Assembly (NCBI RefSeq): GCF_900129505.1 | Contig: NZ_LT670818.1 | Coordinates: 1,178,001 to 1,242,000 of the forward strand | Reading direction: 5' to 3' | Length of the DNA stretch: 64,000 bases | Origin: Bradyrhizobium erythrophlei | GTDB taxonomy: Bacteria > Pseudomonadota > Alphaproteobacteria > Rhizobiales > Xanthobacteraceae | Part shown: piece after piece, positions 34,381-43,348 of the stretch | Numbering within the stretch: the first letter of the stretch is position 1 | Layout: each line of letters opens with the position of its first letter | Position numbers and translations under genes: made by a program | Notes under the pieces: model-generated | What the model was told of the DNA's origin: nothing | Seen by the model: only the letters and a program-made list of their open reading frames with translations | Databases searched by the model: none

Positions 34381-34461
34381 CGTAGGATGGGTTGAGCGCA
34401 GCGATACCCATCGTTAAGCACCGTATTGTGATGGGTTTCGCTGCGCTCAACCCATCCTACG
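34381..34461. repeat. Large perfect-armed palindrome between acyl-CoA dehydrogenase genes
   Basis: 24-bp arms (34381-34404 and 34438-34461; CGTAGGATGGGTTGAGCGCA and its inverse) with further pairing inward (ACCCAT/ATGGGT). It lies between two genes of the same operon, so it may act as an mRNA processing or partial termination hairpin. A similarly built element is at 54314-54401. Confidence 0.85.
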
Positions 34462-34467
34462 GTCGTC

Positions 34468-35595
34468 TCAAGCCGCGTTGCGCTTGCGCATGCGGTCGAT
34501 CAGCGCGTCTTCCCAGTAGGAGAGCGAGCCGAGCGACAGCGCCATCGCGTTGGAGCGGCGGTAATACAGATGGCAGTCGAACTCCCAGGTGAATCCCATG
34601 CCGCCATGGACCTGGATGTTGTTCTTGGAGCAATGCTGAAACGCCTGCGTGGCGCTGATGCGCGCGGCAGCGGCGGCTTCCGGCAGTTCCGAGGCGTTGG
34701 TCGAGAGCGCCCAGGCGCCGTAATAGCAATTCGAGCGCGCCAGCGTCGCTGAGACATACATGTCGGCGAGCATATGCTTCACCGCCTGGAACGAGCCGAT
34801 CGGCCGGCCGAAGGCGATACGGTCGAGCGCATAGTCGCGGCCCATTTCCAGCGCGCGGTCGGAACCGCCGACCTGCTCGAATGCCATCAGCACCGCCGCC
34901 CGGTCGAGCACCTGCGCGATCACGCCCCAGCCTTCGCCGGCACGCGCGAGCGGGTCGGCCTTGGCGTTCTTGAAGGTCAGTTCAGCCTGGCCGCGCGACG
35001 GATCGACACTTGTCAGCGCCTTGGCCTCGACGCCGCCGGCTTTCGTGTCGACGAGGAACAGCGAAATATCGGAATCACGCCCCGTCGATCCCGTCCGCGC
35101 GGCGACAATGACAAAATCGGCGATGGCGCCGTCGGGCACCGGCTTCTTGACGCCGTTGAGGCTGCCGCCGGAAGCCTGCATCTTGATCGCCGCAGGCGAC
35201 GGATTACCCTTGCCTTCGAACAGCGCCAGTGTGCCGATCGCTTCGCCCGATGCGATTTTCGGCAGCCATTTCTGCTTCTGCGCGTCGGAGCCCGCAAGCA
35301 TGATCGCCTCCGCCGCAAGATAGATCGTCGACGAAAACGGCACCGGCGCCAGCGCGCGGCCCATTTCTTCGGCGATCACGCAGAGTTCGAGGTGACCGGC
35401 ACCGGCGCCGCCGAATTCTTCCGGAATCGCTATGCCGAGAAAGCCCATCTCGGCGAGGCCCTTCCACAATTCCTTGTCGTAGGCAGCGTTGCCATCCAGC
35501 ACCGCGCGCACCGCCTTCGGCGCGCATTTTTCGGCAAGGAACTTCCTCGCCTCGTCGCGCATCTGCTTTTGTTCGTCGGAGAAATCGAAATTCAT
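34468..35595 (-). CDS. Acyl-CoA dehydrogenase, short partner type
   Basis: A 375-residue acyl-CoA dehydrogenase different from copies A and B: MNFDFSDEQKQMRDEARKFLAEKC, IPEEFGGAGAGHLELCVIAEEMGRALAPVPF, and C-terminal QHCSKNNIQVHGGMGFTWEFDCHLYYRRSNAM. The QVHGGMGFTWE end and the 370-residue length are typical of the smaller subunit of two-gene (alpha2beta2) acyl-CoA dehydrogenases known from steroid side-chain degradation. It probably pairs with copy A or B. Preceded by AGAGGTG. It follows the ligase gene on the same strand after a palindromic repeat. Confidence 0.9.
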   Translation of the reverse strand: MNFDFSDEQKQMRDEARKFLAEKCAPKAVRAVLDGNAAYDKELWKGLAEMGFLGIAIPEEFGGAGAGHLELCVIAEEMGRALAPVPFSSTIYLAAEAIMLAGSDAQKQKWLPKIASGEAIGTLALFEGKGNPSPAAIKMQASGGSLNGVKKPVPDGAIADFVIVAARTGSTGRDSDISLFLVDTKAGGVEAKALTSVDPSRGQAELTFKNAKADPLARAGEGWGVIAQVLDRAAVLMAFEQVGGSDRALEMGRDYALDRIAFGRPIGSFQAVKHMLADMYVSATLARSNCYYGAWALSTNASELPEAAAAARISATQAFQHCSKNNIQVHGGMGFTWEFDCHLYYRRSNAMALSLGSLSYWEDALIDRMRKRNAA

Positions 35596-35617
35596 GGCGG
35601 CGCACCTCTTTACCTGC

Positions 35618-35716
35618 TGTCATTCCGGGGCGCGTTGAAAACGCGAACCCGGAATCTCGATGTAAGTTAGCTCTGGATTCCGGATCGGTCCGAAGACGGA
35701 CCGTCCGGAATGACGG
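35618..35716. repeat. Palindromic intergenic repeat, 'ATTCCGG' family
   Basis: GTCATTCCGGGGCGCG at the left and CCGTCCGGAATGAC at the right with an inner CGGATCGGTCCGAAGACGGACCG-type pairing. Relative of 718-820 and 50041-50139. Confidence 0.75.
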
Positions 35717-35740
35717 CTTGATGGTTCAGCGTTTCTTCCC

Positions 35741-37615
35741 TCAGTTCAAGATAATCACGTCCTCTCCCGGCGGATCGGCATAGAGCCGATCCACCAGCGC
35801 CGCGCGGCGTTCGAGGCCGGCGCGCTGGTTGATGTAGCCCTTGTCGGTCAGTTCGTTGCCGTCGATCGAGGCCGGCTCGACCATCAGCATGGCGCGCGCG
35901 ACCCGCATGCTGCTGGCGCCTTCGGCCGAGTTGTTATGCGCCTGCAAGCCCTGCTTCAGGCACGCCAGCACTTGCGGATGTCTTACGACGTCCTCGTAAC
36001 TCGCCTCCGTATTGCCGACGATCTGGCGGCAGGCGTGCAGATTGGGCCAGGCCAGCAGGCCGACAAAAGGGCGGTCCTGCCCGGCGACCAGCGCGTCCTG
36101 CACCACCGGCGTGGCCGCCGCGATGGCGTCGGTGCGCAGCGAGCCGACGTGAACGAAGGTGCCGGTGGTGAGCTTGAAATCCTCCACGACACGGCCGGCG
36201 AAGATGATGCCCTGCACGGGATCGGCGGGGTCGACAAATACACCGGCGTCGCCGATGCAGTAAAAGCCCTCTTCGTCGAACGCGGCCTTGGTCAGATCGG
36301 GGCGCCCAAAGTAGCCGGGCGTGACGTTGACGCCGCGCAGGCGCAATTCATATTTCGAGCCGACCGGCACCATTTTCAGTTCGACGCCGGGAAACGGCAG
36401 CCCGATCAGGCCGACGCGCTCGGTGTCCCAATAGGTCCCCGTCGAGGTCGGTGCGGTCTCGGTCGAGCCCCAACCGGTGTAGAACACGATGCGTTCGCCG
36501 GTGGCGCGCACCGCGAGCGCCTGCATCCGCTCATAGAGATCGTCGGGCAGCCGCGCGCCGCCATAGGCCATGACCTGCAGATTCCCAAAGAAGCTGCGGC
36601 ATAGCGCATCATCCTTTTCCATCGCCGCTGCGAGCGCGGCGTAACCGGCCGGCACGTTGGCGTAATAGGTCGGGGAGACCTCACGCAGATTGCGGATGGT
36701 CTCCTCGAACAGGCCCGGCATCGGCCGGCCGTCGTCGATATAGAGCGTACCGCCGTCGACCAGCACCGGATGGAACGCGGCGTTGCCGCCCATGGTGTGA
36801 TTCCAGGGCATCCAGTCGAGGACGGTCGGCAGCGTCGCGCCGGTGTCGCGCGGCCGCACCTGCATCATCATCGCCGCATTGGCGCACATCATCTCCTGGG
36901 TGTTGATGACGGCCTTGGGCATCCCGGTCGAACCCGAGGTGAACAACAGTTTTCCCACCGTATCCGGCGTGATCCTTGCGATCGATTCCTCGACGGCGTG
37001 CGTCACCGGCGTTGCCGCGAGATCGGCATAGGCGACGCTCGGGACGCCGTCGCAGGGGCGCGCGACGTGAACGACCGTGACACCGTTGAGATCGAGCGCC
37101 TTCAGCGCTTTCTCGAAGGCTGGGCCATCCTGCACCATCACGACCTTCGGCTTGATCAGGTCGAACAGATATCTCAGCTTGACGTGATCGTGACTCATCA
37201 GCGAGTACGCCGGCGACACCGGTGCTGCCGGAAACCGTGCCTGCATCGCGGCCTGCGTCATCAGCGCATGCTCGATCGAATTGCCCGAAAGGATCGCGAC
37301 CGGGCTGCCCGGCTCGAGTCCGAGATTGAGAAGCGCTTGCGTCAGCGCATCTACGATGCGCTTGGCCTCGCCGTAGGAGACTTTGCGCCATTGCCGCTCG
37401 GCGCCGGTGCGCTGCGCCAGCCAGATGCGGCTGGGCGCTTCCTTTGCCCATTTTGTCAATGAGGCCGGGATATGCTTCTCATAGGATTTCAAGGGAATCC
37501 GCGATTTGAGCACGATGACGCCGTCGGGCCGCCGCTCGACCGCGATATCGCGCTTCAGCCATTCGATCTTGCGAAAGGCCGGCTTGGTCAGGACCGCGGC
37601 CGCATTCCCACTCAT
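35741..37615 (-). CDS. Feruloyl-CoA synthetase-like AMP-forming ligase (second copy)
   Basis: A 624-residue paralogue of the ligase at 12037: LFTSGSTGMPKAVINTQEMMCAN (P-loop), DWMPWNHTMGGNAAFHPVLVDGG, YTGWGSTETAP, FAGRVVEDFKLTTGTFVHVGSLR and the C-terminal NELTDKGYINQRAGLERRAALV-type end. ATG 37615 has a good GGGAGA site; the open frame upstream is not coding. It would activate an aromatic or other bulky carboxylic acid to start this catabolic cluster. Substrate unknown; divergence from the first copy suggests a different acid. Confidence 0.9.
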   Translation of the reverse strand: MSGNAAAVLTKPAFRKIEWLKRDIAVERRPDGVIVLKSRIPLKSYEKHIPASLTKWAKEAPSRIWLAQRTGAERQWRKVSYGEAKRIVDALTQALLNLGLEPGSPVAILSGNSIEHALMTQAAMQARFPAAPVSPAYSLMSHDHVKLRYLFDLIKPKVVMVQDGPAFEKALKALDLNGVTVVHVARPCDGVPSVAYADLAATPVTHAVEESIARITPDTVGKLLFTSGSTGMPKAVINTQEMMCANAAMMMQVRPRDTGATLPTVLDWMPWNHTMGGNAAFHPVLVDGGTLYIDDGRPMPGLFEETIRNLREVSPTYYANVPAGYAALAAAMEKDDALCRSFFGNLQVMAYGGARLPDDLYERMQALAVRATGERIVFYTGWGSTETAPTSTGTYWDTERVGLIGLPFPGVELKMVPVGSKYELRLRGVNVTPGYFGRPDLTKAAFDEEGFYCIGDAGVFVDPADPVQGIIFAGRVVEDFKLTTGTFVHVGSLRTDAIAAATPVVQDALVAGQDRPFVGLLAWPNLHACRQIVGNTEASYEDVVRHPQVLACLKQGLQAHNNSAEGASSMRVARAMLMVEPASIDGNELTDKGYINQRAGLERRAALVDRLYADPPGEDVIILN

Positions 37616-37658
37616 ATTGCGTCTCCCGAAATATTGGTCCGTTTTCGGATCCTTGTCG

Positions 37659-38465
37659 CTAGCGCTTGATATAGACAGGCTTTCGCTTCTCAAGGAAGGC
37701 CCTGATGCCTTCGTTGAAATCTTCCGAGCGGCTGCACAAGACCTGGTTGCGGTCTTCCATTGCGATCACGGCTTCAATCGAGCCGGCGTCGACACTCATG
37801 TTGAGGCATTCCTTCGACAGCCGCAGGCCCACCGGCGAGGCCGTCATCATCGCGTCGACATAGGGAGCAGCGGCAGCTTCAAGTTGGCCTTCTTCAACCA
37901 CCTCGGATACCAGGCCGACCGTCAATGCGCGCTCGGCATGGATAAAGCGCCCGGTCAGGATCAGCTCGGATGCCACCGACACCCCGACCAGCCGCGGCAG
38001 GAAATAGCTGGTGCCGATGTCGCAGCCGCCGAGCCCGAGTTTGATGAAGGCGCAATTCATGCGGGCCGATCTGGTGGCGATGCGGATGTCGGCCGCGAGC
38101 GCCAGCGCAAAACCGCCGCCGGCCGCGGCGCCCTGCACCAGCGCGATGATCGGCTGCGGACAGCGCCGCATCAGCATCACGATGTCGGCGATCCGGCGCT
38201 GCGAATCGAGCGACTCGGTGACGCCGGGCGGTTCCTGCTGCCCGGCGCGGCGTGCCATCGCCTGCTTGAGGTCGAGGCCGGCGCAGAACGAGGCGCCCGC
38301 GCCCTTCAGCACCACCACGCGGGTCGAACGATTGCGCTGCAGGCTTTCGAAATAACCATTCAGAGCGTCGATCAGCGAGGGATCGAGCGCGTTGAGGCTT
38401 TCCGGGCGATTGAGCGTCACCCGGTCGACCCCGTCGTCATGTTCGATCAGGAGCGATTGTGTCAC
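37659..38465 (-). CDS. Crotonase-family protein lacking both hydratase glutamates (isomerase-like)
   Basis: A 268-residue crotonase starting at GTG 38465, behind GAGGGAG at ideal spacing. SFCAGLDLKQAM is the oxyanion-hole loop. GAAAGGGFALALAADIRI has Ala where hydratases have Glu, and NCAFIKLGLGGCDIGTSYFLPRLVG has no PE but keeps an Asp (GCDIG) at the position used by dienoyl-CoA isomerase-like members. So isomerase or non-hydratase chemistry is likely. It is in line with the ligase (37615) and SDR (38631) genes; a repeat separates it from the SDR. Confidence 0.85.
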   Translation of the reverse strand: MTQSLLIEHDDGVDRVTLNRPESLNALDPSLIDALNGYFESLQRNRSTRVVVLKGAGASFCAGLDLKQAMARRAGQQEPPGVTESLDSQRRIADIVMLMRRCPQPIIALVQGAAAGGGFALALAADIRIATRSARMNCAFIKLGLGGCDIGTSYFLPRLVGVSVASELILTGRFIHAERALTVGLVSEVVEEGQLEAAAAPYVDAMMTASPVGLRLSKECLNMSVDAGSIEAVIAMEDRNQVLCSRSEDFNEGIRAFLEKRKPVYIKR

Positions 38466-38482
38466 GAAGCGCTCCCTCTCAC

Positions 38483-38622
38483 CGTCGTCCCGGCGAACGC
38501 CAGGGACCCATACGCCGTGCCGTATCGTGCTGGCATGGTGGCCGAGACCTTCCTTCAACAAGAACCGCCGCGGAGTATGGGTCCCGGATCGCGCTCGCTT
38601 CGCTCGCTTGTCCGGGACGACG
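38483..38622. repeat. Palindromic intergenic repeat, 'CGTCGTCCCGGCG' family
   Basis: CGTCGTCCCGGCGAACGC at the left, TCCGGGACGACGA at the right. It lies inside the operon, between SDR and crotonase genes. Confidence 0.75.
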
Positions 38623-38630
38623 AGTGAAAA

Positions 38631-39389
38631 TTACCGCGGCGCCATGCGGATGGCGCCGTCGAGACGGATGGTCTCGCCGTTCAGCATCGGATTTTCGACG
38701 ATGTGGACCGCGAGGTTGCCGTACTCGCTAGCGTCGCCGAGCCGCGCCGGGTGCGGCACCTGGGCGCCCAGGCTCTTGCGGGCTTCCTCGTTCAGGCCCA
38801 TCAGCAGCGGCGTCAGGAACAGGCCGGGCGCGATGGTGTTGACGCGGATCTTCTGGCTGGCGAGATCGCGCGCCGCCGGCAAGGTCAGGCCGACCACGCC
38901 GCCCTTCGAGGCGGAGTAGGCGATCTGCCCGATCTGGCCTTCATAGGCCGCGACGCTGGCGGTGTTGATGATGACACCGCGTTCTTCGCCGATCGGCTCC
39001 GCGGTGATCAGGCGTTCGGCGAACAGCCGCAAGCAGTTGAAGGTGCCGATCAGGTTGACGTTGATGATGCGGACGAATTTCGCCAGCGGATAGACGCCGT
39101 CCTTGCCGACGATGCGCTGCGAGCCGCCGATGCCGGCGCAGTTCATCAGCACGCGCGCGACACCATGGGCGGCCTCGGCTTTGGCGATCGCCGCCTTGAT
39201 CGCGTCCTCGTCGGTGACGTCGGCATGGAGCGCAACGCCCTTCACTTCGGCCGCGACCTTCTCGGCGTTTTCCTTGCTCTGGTCGATGATGCCGATTTTG
39301 GCGCCCTTGGCGGCCATGGCGCGGGCGGTGGCCGCACCCAGGCCCGAGCCACCACCGGTGATGAGAACGGCAACGTCTTTCAACTGCAT
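38631..39389 (-). CDS. SDR 3-hydroxyacyl-CoA dehydrogenase (second copy)
   Basis: A 252-residue classical SDR: TGGGSGLG cofactor loop (11-18), IIDQS after beta-2 (NAD preference), NCAG, and catalytic Tyr158-x-x-x-Lys162 (YSASKGG). It shares long stretches with the SDR at 11237 (for example TIAPGLFLTPLL and ASVAAYxGQIGQxAYSASKGG), so the two arose by duplication. It probably oxidises a 3-hydroxyacyl-CoA. It is the first gene of the minus-strand catabolic operon as seen from the TetR gene, which precedes it by 147 nt. Confidence 0.88.
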   Translation of the reverse strand: MQLKDVAVLITGGGSGLGAATARAMAAKGAKIGIIDQSKENAEKVAAEVKGVALHADVTDEDAIKAAIAKAEAAHGVARVLMNCAGIGGSQRIVGKDGVYPLAKFVRIINVNLIGTFNCLRLFAERLITAEPIGEERGVIINTASVAAYEGQIGQIAYSASKGGVVGLTLPAARDLASQKIRVNTIAPGLFLTPLLMGLNEEARKSLGAQVPHPARLGDASEYGNLAVHIVENPMLNGETIRLDGAIRMAPR

Positions 39390-39431
39390 GATAGAACCTT
39401 TCCTTGGGCGTTTCTTGTTAGGGGCGGATGA

Positions 39432-39544
39432 CGAGTAGCGAATGGCGAATGGCGAATGGCGAATGGCGAATAGAAAAACAGAGATCCGTTATCTGCGTTC
39501 TAGTTTCTTCTTCCCCATTCGCTACTCGCCATTCGCTATTCGCT
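39432..39544. repeat. Inverted repeat with four tandem GAATGGC units
   Basis: Left arm: four perfect GAATGGC heptamers at 39440-39467 followed by GAATAG. Right arm: ATTCGCTACTCGCCATTCGC and TATTCGC. The right arm overlaps the end of the TetR gene, supplying its last codons and stop. A relative is at 41523-41617. Confidence 0.8.
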
Positions 39545-40189
39545 TTTTTTCAGCATGCCTCCGCAAATCAGCGCTTCCATGTGTCTTATGTACTGGCGGC
39601 AGACCTCGTCGGTGACCGGACCGACGCCGGTCGCGCGCGACATCGCGTGCCGTCCGAAGAACAGGTGATCGCAGGCGCCGATCAGGCTGGTGTAGAACAG
39701 CACCGGATCGATGTCGCGGAATTCACCGGCCTTGGTGCCTTCGGCAAGCAGACGGCGATGAAAGTCCAACAGCGGCGCGACGAAAAACTTCGACACTTCG
39801 TCGGCGGCCTCCGGGGTGCTTTCATGCAGGAGATAATGGATCAGCCGGTTCATATAGGGAAACTGGTGATAGGCGCGGATGATGCCGCCGATATGCAGCT
39901 TCAATTTCGCGGTCGGCGCGATCGGCTGCGCCAGCAGATATTCGAGATTCGCCACCTCGGTTGCGGCGTCGCGTGCCAACAGCGCCAGCAGCAGGCCGTC
40001 CTTGTTGCCGAAATGATATTTCACCAGTGCGGCGTTGACACCGGACTTTTGGGCAATGTCGCTCAGGGATACTTCGATCGACGAGCGCTCGATCATCAGC
40101 TCGCTCGCCGCGACCAGGAGCTTGTCGGCAGTTGCGTTCTTCGCTGCCGGAAGCCTGGTCGGTATGCTGGTATTCAACTGTGATCCCAT
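39536..40189 (-). CDS. TetR-family transcriptional regulator
   Basis: A 217-residue TetR protein. N-terminal HTH: ADKLLVAASELMIERSSIEVSLSDIAQKSGVNAALVKYHFGNKDGLLLALLARDAA. The C-terminal ligand domain has PYMNRLIHYLLHEST and LFYTSLIGACDHLFFGRHAMS. ATG 40189 chosen over the longer frame because it directly precedes the HTH. It is divergent from the thiolase gene and precedes the catabolic operon, so it likely controls both and senses an acyl-CoA intermediate. The last residues (KKSE) and stop are encoded by an intergenic repeat. Confidence 0.92.
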   Translation of the reverse strand: MGSQLNTSIPTRLPAAKNATADKLLVAASELMIERSSIEVSLSDIAQKSGVNAALVKYHFGNKDGLLLALLARDAATEVANLEYLLAQPIAPTAKLKLHIGGIIRAYHQFPYMNRLIHYLLHESTPEAADEVSKFFVAPLLDFHRRLLAEGTKAGEFRDIDPVLFYTSLIGACDHLFFGRHAMSRATGVGPVTDEVCRQYIRHMEALICGGMLKKSE

Positions 40190-40250
40190 GACCTGCCTGC
40201 CGGGGAATTCCGCGGCGCAGATAACCCGATGCGCGGCCCGCACTCAAGAG

Positions 40251-40270
40251 TTAATTGATTGATTGACTAA
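40251..40270. promoter_or_regulatory. Possible TetR operator TTAATTGATTGATTGACTAA
   Basis: AT-rich imperfect dyad (TTA...TAA ends, direct TTGATTGATTGA core) in the 151-nt divergent region, 62 nt before the TetR start and 71 nt before the thiolase ATG. Twelve of 20 positions are symmetric, so support is moderate. Confidence 0.4.
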
Positions 40271-40340
40271 ATCCCGGGACATCCCTTAAATCCGGCCCAT
40301 CCTTCAGAACCCCAGCCAAAAACAATCAGGGAGAACAGTC

Positions 40341-41513
40341 ATGGCCGAGGCCTATATCGTCGCCGCAGTCCGTACCGCGGGCGGCCGCAAGGGAGGCCGG
40401 CTCGCCGGCTGGCATCCGGCCGATCTCGCCGCTTCCGTGCTCGATGCGCTGGTCGAGCGCTCCGGCGCCGCCCCCGACCAGATCGAGGACGTGATCATGG
40501 GCTGCGTGATGCAGGCCGGCGAACAGTCCAACAACGTCGCGCGTAACGCCATCATGGCATCGAAGCTGCCGGAAAGCGTGCCCGGCACGTCGATCGACCG
40601 GCAGTGCGGTTCGTCGCAGCAGGCGTTGCATTTCGCGGCGCAGGCTGTGATGTCCGGCACCATGGACTGCGTGATCGCCGCCGGCGTCGAATCCATGACG
40701 CGGGTGCCGATGGGCACGCCGAGCGTGCTCGCCGCAAAAGCGGGACTTGGCACCTACAAGAGCCCGGGCATCGAGAAGCGCTACCCGAACATCGTGTTCT
40801 CCCAGTTCACGGGTGCGGAGATGATGGCCGAGAAATACGGCCTGTCGAAGGACGAACTCGACGAGTACTCCTATAACAGCCACCAGCGCGCCATCGCCGC
40901 GACGCAAGCCGGAAAATTCAAGGACGAGATCATCCCGCTGCAGATCACCCGCGCCGACGGTTCGACCGATACCCACACCATCGACGAGGGCATCCGCTTC
41001 GACGCCAGCCTCGCCGGCATCAAGGGCGTCAAGCTGATCGCGGAAAACGGCAAGCTCACCGCCGCCAGTTCCAGCCAGATCTGCGACGGCGCCTCCGGCG
41101 TGATGGTGGTCAACGAGCGGGGCCTGAAGGCGCTCGGCGTCAAGCCGATGGCGCGGATCCATCACATGACCATGATGGGCGGCGATCCTGTGATCATGCT
41201 GGACGCCCCGCTGCACGCCACCGAGCGCGCGCTGAAGAAGGCCGGCATGGGCATCGACGACATCGACCTGTTCGAGGTCAACGAAGCCTTTGCTTCGGTG
41301 CCGACGGCCTGGCTGAAGACCACCCGCGCCGACCCGGCAAAGCTCAATGTCAACGGCGGCGCGATCGCGCTCGGCCACCCCCTGGGCGGCTCCGGCACCA
41401 AGCTGATGACCACGCTGATCAACGCGCTGAAGCAGCGCAACAAGCGCTACGGCCTGCAGACCATGTGCGAAGGCGGCGGCATGGCCAACGTGACCATCGT
41501 CGAGCGGCTGTAA
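40341..41513 (+). CDS. Acetyl-CoA acyltransferase (thiolase)
   Basis: A 390-residue thiolase with nucleophilic Cys89 (SIDRQCGSSQQAL), NEAFAS, GGAIALGHPLGGSG (His) and a C-terminal Cys376 (LQTMCEGGGMA). All residues for reversible thiolysis are present. It cleaves a 3-ketoacyl-CoA, the last beta-oxidation step. It is transcribed divergently from TetR and followed by an acyl-CoA ligase gene on the same strand. It could also complete the phenylpropanoid pathway of the first cluster, which has no thiolase of its own in this window. Ribosome site AGGGAGAA. Confidence 0.94.
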   Translation: MAEAYIVAAVRTAGGRKGGRLAGWHPADLAASVLDALVERSGAAPDQIEDVIMGCVMQAGEQSNNVARNAIMASKLPESVPGTSIDRQCGSSQQALHFAAQAVMSGTMDCVIAAGVESMTRVPMGTPSVLAAKAGLGTYKSPGIEKRYPNIVFSQFTGAEMMAEKYGLSKDELDEYSYNSHQRAIAATQAGKFKDEIIPLQITRADGSTDTHTIDEGIRFDASLAGIKGVKLIAENGKLTAASSSQICDGASGVMVVNERGLKALGVKPMARIHHMTMMGGDPVIMLDAPLHATERALKKAGMGIDDIDLFEVNEAFASVPTAWLKTTRADPAKLNVNGGAIALGHPLGGSGTKLMTTLINALKQRNKRYGLQTMCEGGGMANVTIVERL

Positions 41514-41522
41514 CAATAAAAG

Positions 41523-41617
41523 CCGAATAGCGAGTGGCGAGTAGCGAATGGTGATTAGGTGAAGGGCCACGATTTGCCTTTCTTCCCTATCCGCCATTCG
41601 CTATTCGCCATTCGCAT
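41523..41617. repeat. Inverted repeat related to 39432-39544
   Basis: GCCGAATAGCGAGTGGCGAG at the left and CGCCATTCGCTATTCGCCAT at the right; the same heptad-like GAATGGC/GAATAGC units as 39432-39544. Lies between thiolase and ligase genes. Confidence 0.7.
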
Positions 41618-41632
41618 ATTGAGGAAACACCC

Positions 41633-43177
41633 ATGACCCATCCGTCGGTGCACGCCCGCACCCAGCCGAACAAGATCGCCTATCGGATGGCCGGCACCGG
41701 CAAGGCGATCACCTATCGCGAGCTCGACGAGCTATCGAACCAGGGCGCGCATCTCTTTCGTTCGCTCGGCCTGAAGGCTGGCGACCACATCGCTTTCCTG
41801 ATCGAGAACAGGCTCGCCTTCATGGAGATCTGCTGGGCGGCGCAGCGCTCCGGTCTGTATTACACCGCGATCAGCCGCTACCTGACGAAAGATGAGATCG
41901 CCTATATCGTGAAGGATTGCGGCGCCAAGGTATTCATCACCTCGCCGAAATGCGCCGAACAGGTCAGGGAACTCGTGACCGGCGCGCCTGGCGACCCGAT
42001 CTTCTACATGCTCGACGAGCCGCTGCCCGGCTTCCGCTCGTGGGACAAGGAAGCGCTGGCGCAGCCGACCACCCCGATTGCGGACCAGGAAGCCGGCTAC
42101 GACATGCTCTATTCGTCGGGCACCACCGGCCGGCCCAAGGGCATCAAGCGGCAATCCGAACACAACCCGATCGAACGGCCGAATCCGTTCCTGAAAATTC
42201 TCTGCGCCGACATGTGCGGGATGAATTCCGACAGCGTCTATCTGTCGCCGGCGCCACTTTATCACGCCGCTCCCTTGCGCTTCAACATGATGGCGATCAC
42301 GCTTGGCGGCACTTCGATCATCACGGAATCCTTCGACGCCGAGGAATTTCTGAAGCTGGTCGAGAAGCACAAGGTCACCCAGTCGCAACTAGTACCGACC
42401 ATGTTCGTGCGCATGCTGAAACTGCCCGAGGAAGTGCGCCGGCGCTACGACGTCTCGTCGCTGAAAGGCGCGATCCATGCCGCGGCGCCCTGCCCGATCG
42501 ACGTCAAGGCGAAGATGATCGAATGGTGGGGGCCGATCCTGATCGAATATTACGCCGGCTCCGAAGGCAACGGCGTCACGGTGTCGACCTCGCAGCAATG
42601 GCTTGATCATCGCGGCACCGTCGGCCGCGCCGTGGTCGGCAAGGTGAAGATCCTGAACGAGAACGATCACGAAGCGCCCACGGGACAGATCGGCACGGTG
42701 TATTTCGCCGACGCGCCGGTTTTCGCCTACCACAATGATCCCGAGAAGACGAAGCGCGCCTATAACGTCAGGGGCTGGTCGACGCTCGGCGATGTCGGCT
42801 ATTTGGACGACGAAGGCTTCCTCTATCTCACCGACCGCAAGAGCTACATGATCATCTCCGGCGGCGTGAACATCTATCCGCAGGAGACCGAGGACGTGCT
42901 GATCACCCACACTGACGTCGCCGATGTCGCGGTGTTCGGCGTGCCGAACGAGGAGATGGGCGAAGAAGTCAAGGCGGTGGTGCAGCCGCATGACATGGCG
43001 AAGGCCGGCAAGGAATTCGAGGCCGAACTGATTTTATTTTGCCGCAAGCATCTGTCGCCGATCAAATGCCCGAAGAGCATCGACTTCGCGGCCGAACTGC
43101 CCCGCACGCCCACCGGCAAGCTGGTGAAGCGTCATCTGCGCGACAAATACTGGCCGAAGGCGGCGGCGCGGGTGTAA
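41633..43177 (+). CDS. Acyl-CoA synthetase (AMP-forming), FadD3-like
   Basis: A 514-residue ligase with [16 protein letters not shown] (P-loop), [26 protein letters not shown] (A5), [24 protein letters not shown] (A7-A8) and [11 protein letters not shown] carrying the catalytic Lys. It is a standard medium/long or bulky acyl-CoA synthetase, distinct from the two feruloyl-CoA-synthetase-like ligases. It follows the thiolase by 119 nt across a repeat, so probably the same transcript. Likely role: activate a carboxylate that enters or leaves the same degradation pathway. Confidence 0.92.
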   Translation: MTHPSVHARTQPNKIAYRMAGTGKAITYRELDELSNQGAHLFRSLGLKAGDHIAFLIENRLAFMEICWAAQRSGLYYTAISRYLTKDEIAYIVKDCGAKVFITSPKCAEQVRELVTGAPGDPIFYMLDEPLPGFRSWDKEALAQPTTPIADQEAGYDMLYSSGTTGRPKGIKRQSEHNPIERPNPFLKILCADMCGMNSDSVYLSPAPLYHAAPLRFNMMAITLGGTSIITESFDAEEFLKLVEKHKVTQSQLVPTMFVRMLKLPEEVRRRYDVSSLKGAIHAAAPCPIDVKAKMIEWWGPILIEYYAGSEGNGVTVSTSQQWLDHRGTVGRAVVGKVKILNENDHEAPTGQIGTVYFADAPVFAYHNDPEKTKRAYNVRGWSTLGDVGYLDDEGFLYLTDRKSYMIISGGVNIYPQETEDVLITHTDVADVAVFGVPNEEMGEEVKAVVQPHDMAKAGKEFEAELILFCRKHLSPIKCPKSIDFAAELPRTPTGKLVKRHLRDKYWPKAAARV

Positions 43178-43197
43178 CGCACAAATCTCGTGTTAAT

Positions 43198-43329
43198 CGT
43201 CGTCCCGGCGAACGCTGAGACCCATAAGCACTGATGTTAAATAGGGAGGGGATTGCCGCCCAGGCTTGCACGCCATACACATTGGTGGCTATGGATCCCG
43301 GCTCGCGCTTCGCTTGGCCGGGACGACGC
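43198..43329. repeat. Palindromic intergenic repeat, 'CGTCCCGGCG' family
   Basis: TCGTCGTCCCGGCGAACGCT at the left, GGCCGGGACGACG at the right. It fills most of the gap between ligase and alpha/beta-hydrolase genes. Confidence 0.7.
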
Positions 43330-43348
43330 GAGGAGGAGAGTGCCGCTC

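Noticed and set aside
32972..34417. 481-codon plus-strand frame opposite the tandem acyl-CoA dehydrogenases
   Set aside because: Antisense shadow; the same kind of frame appears opposite both paralogues.
39440..39473. Tandem GAATGGC units as a CRISPR-like array
   Set aside because: Repeats are 7 bp and contiguous, with no spacers and no cas genes.
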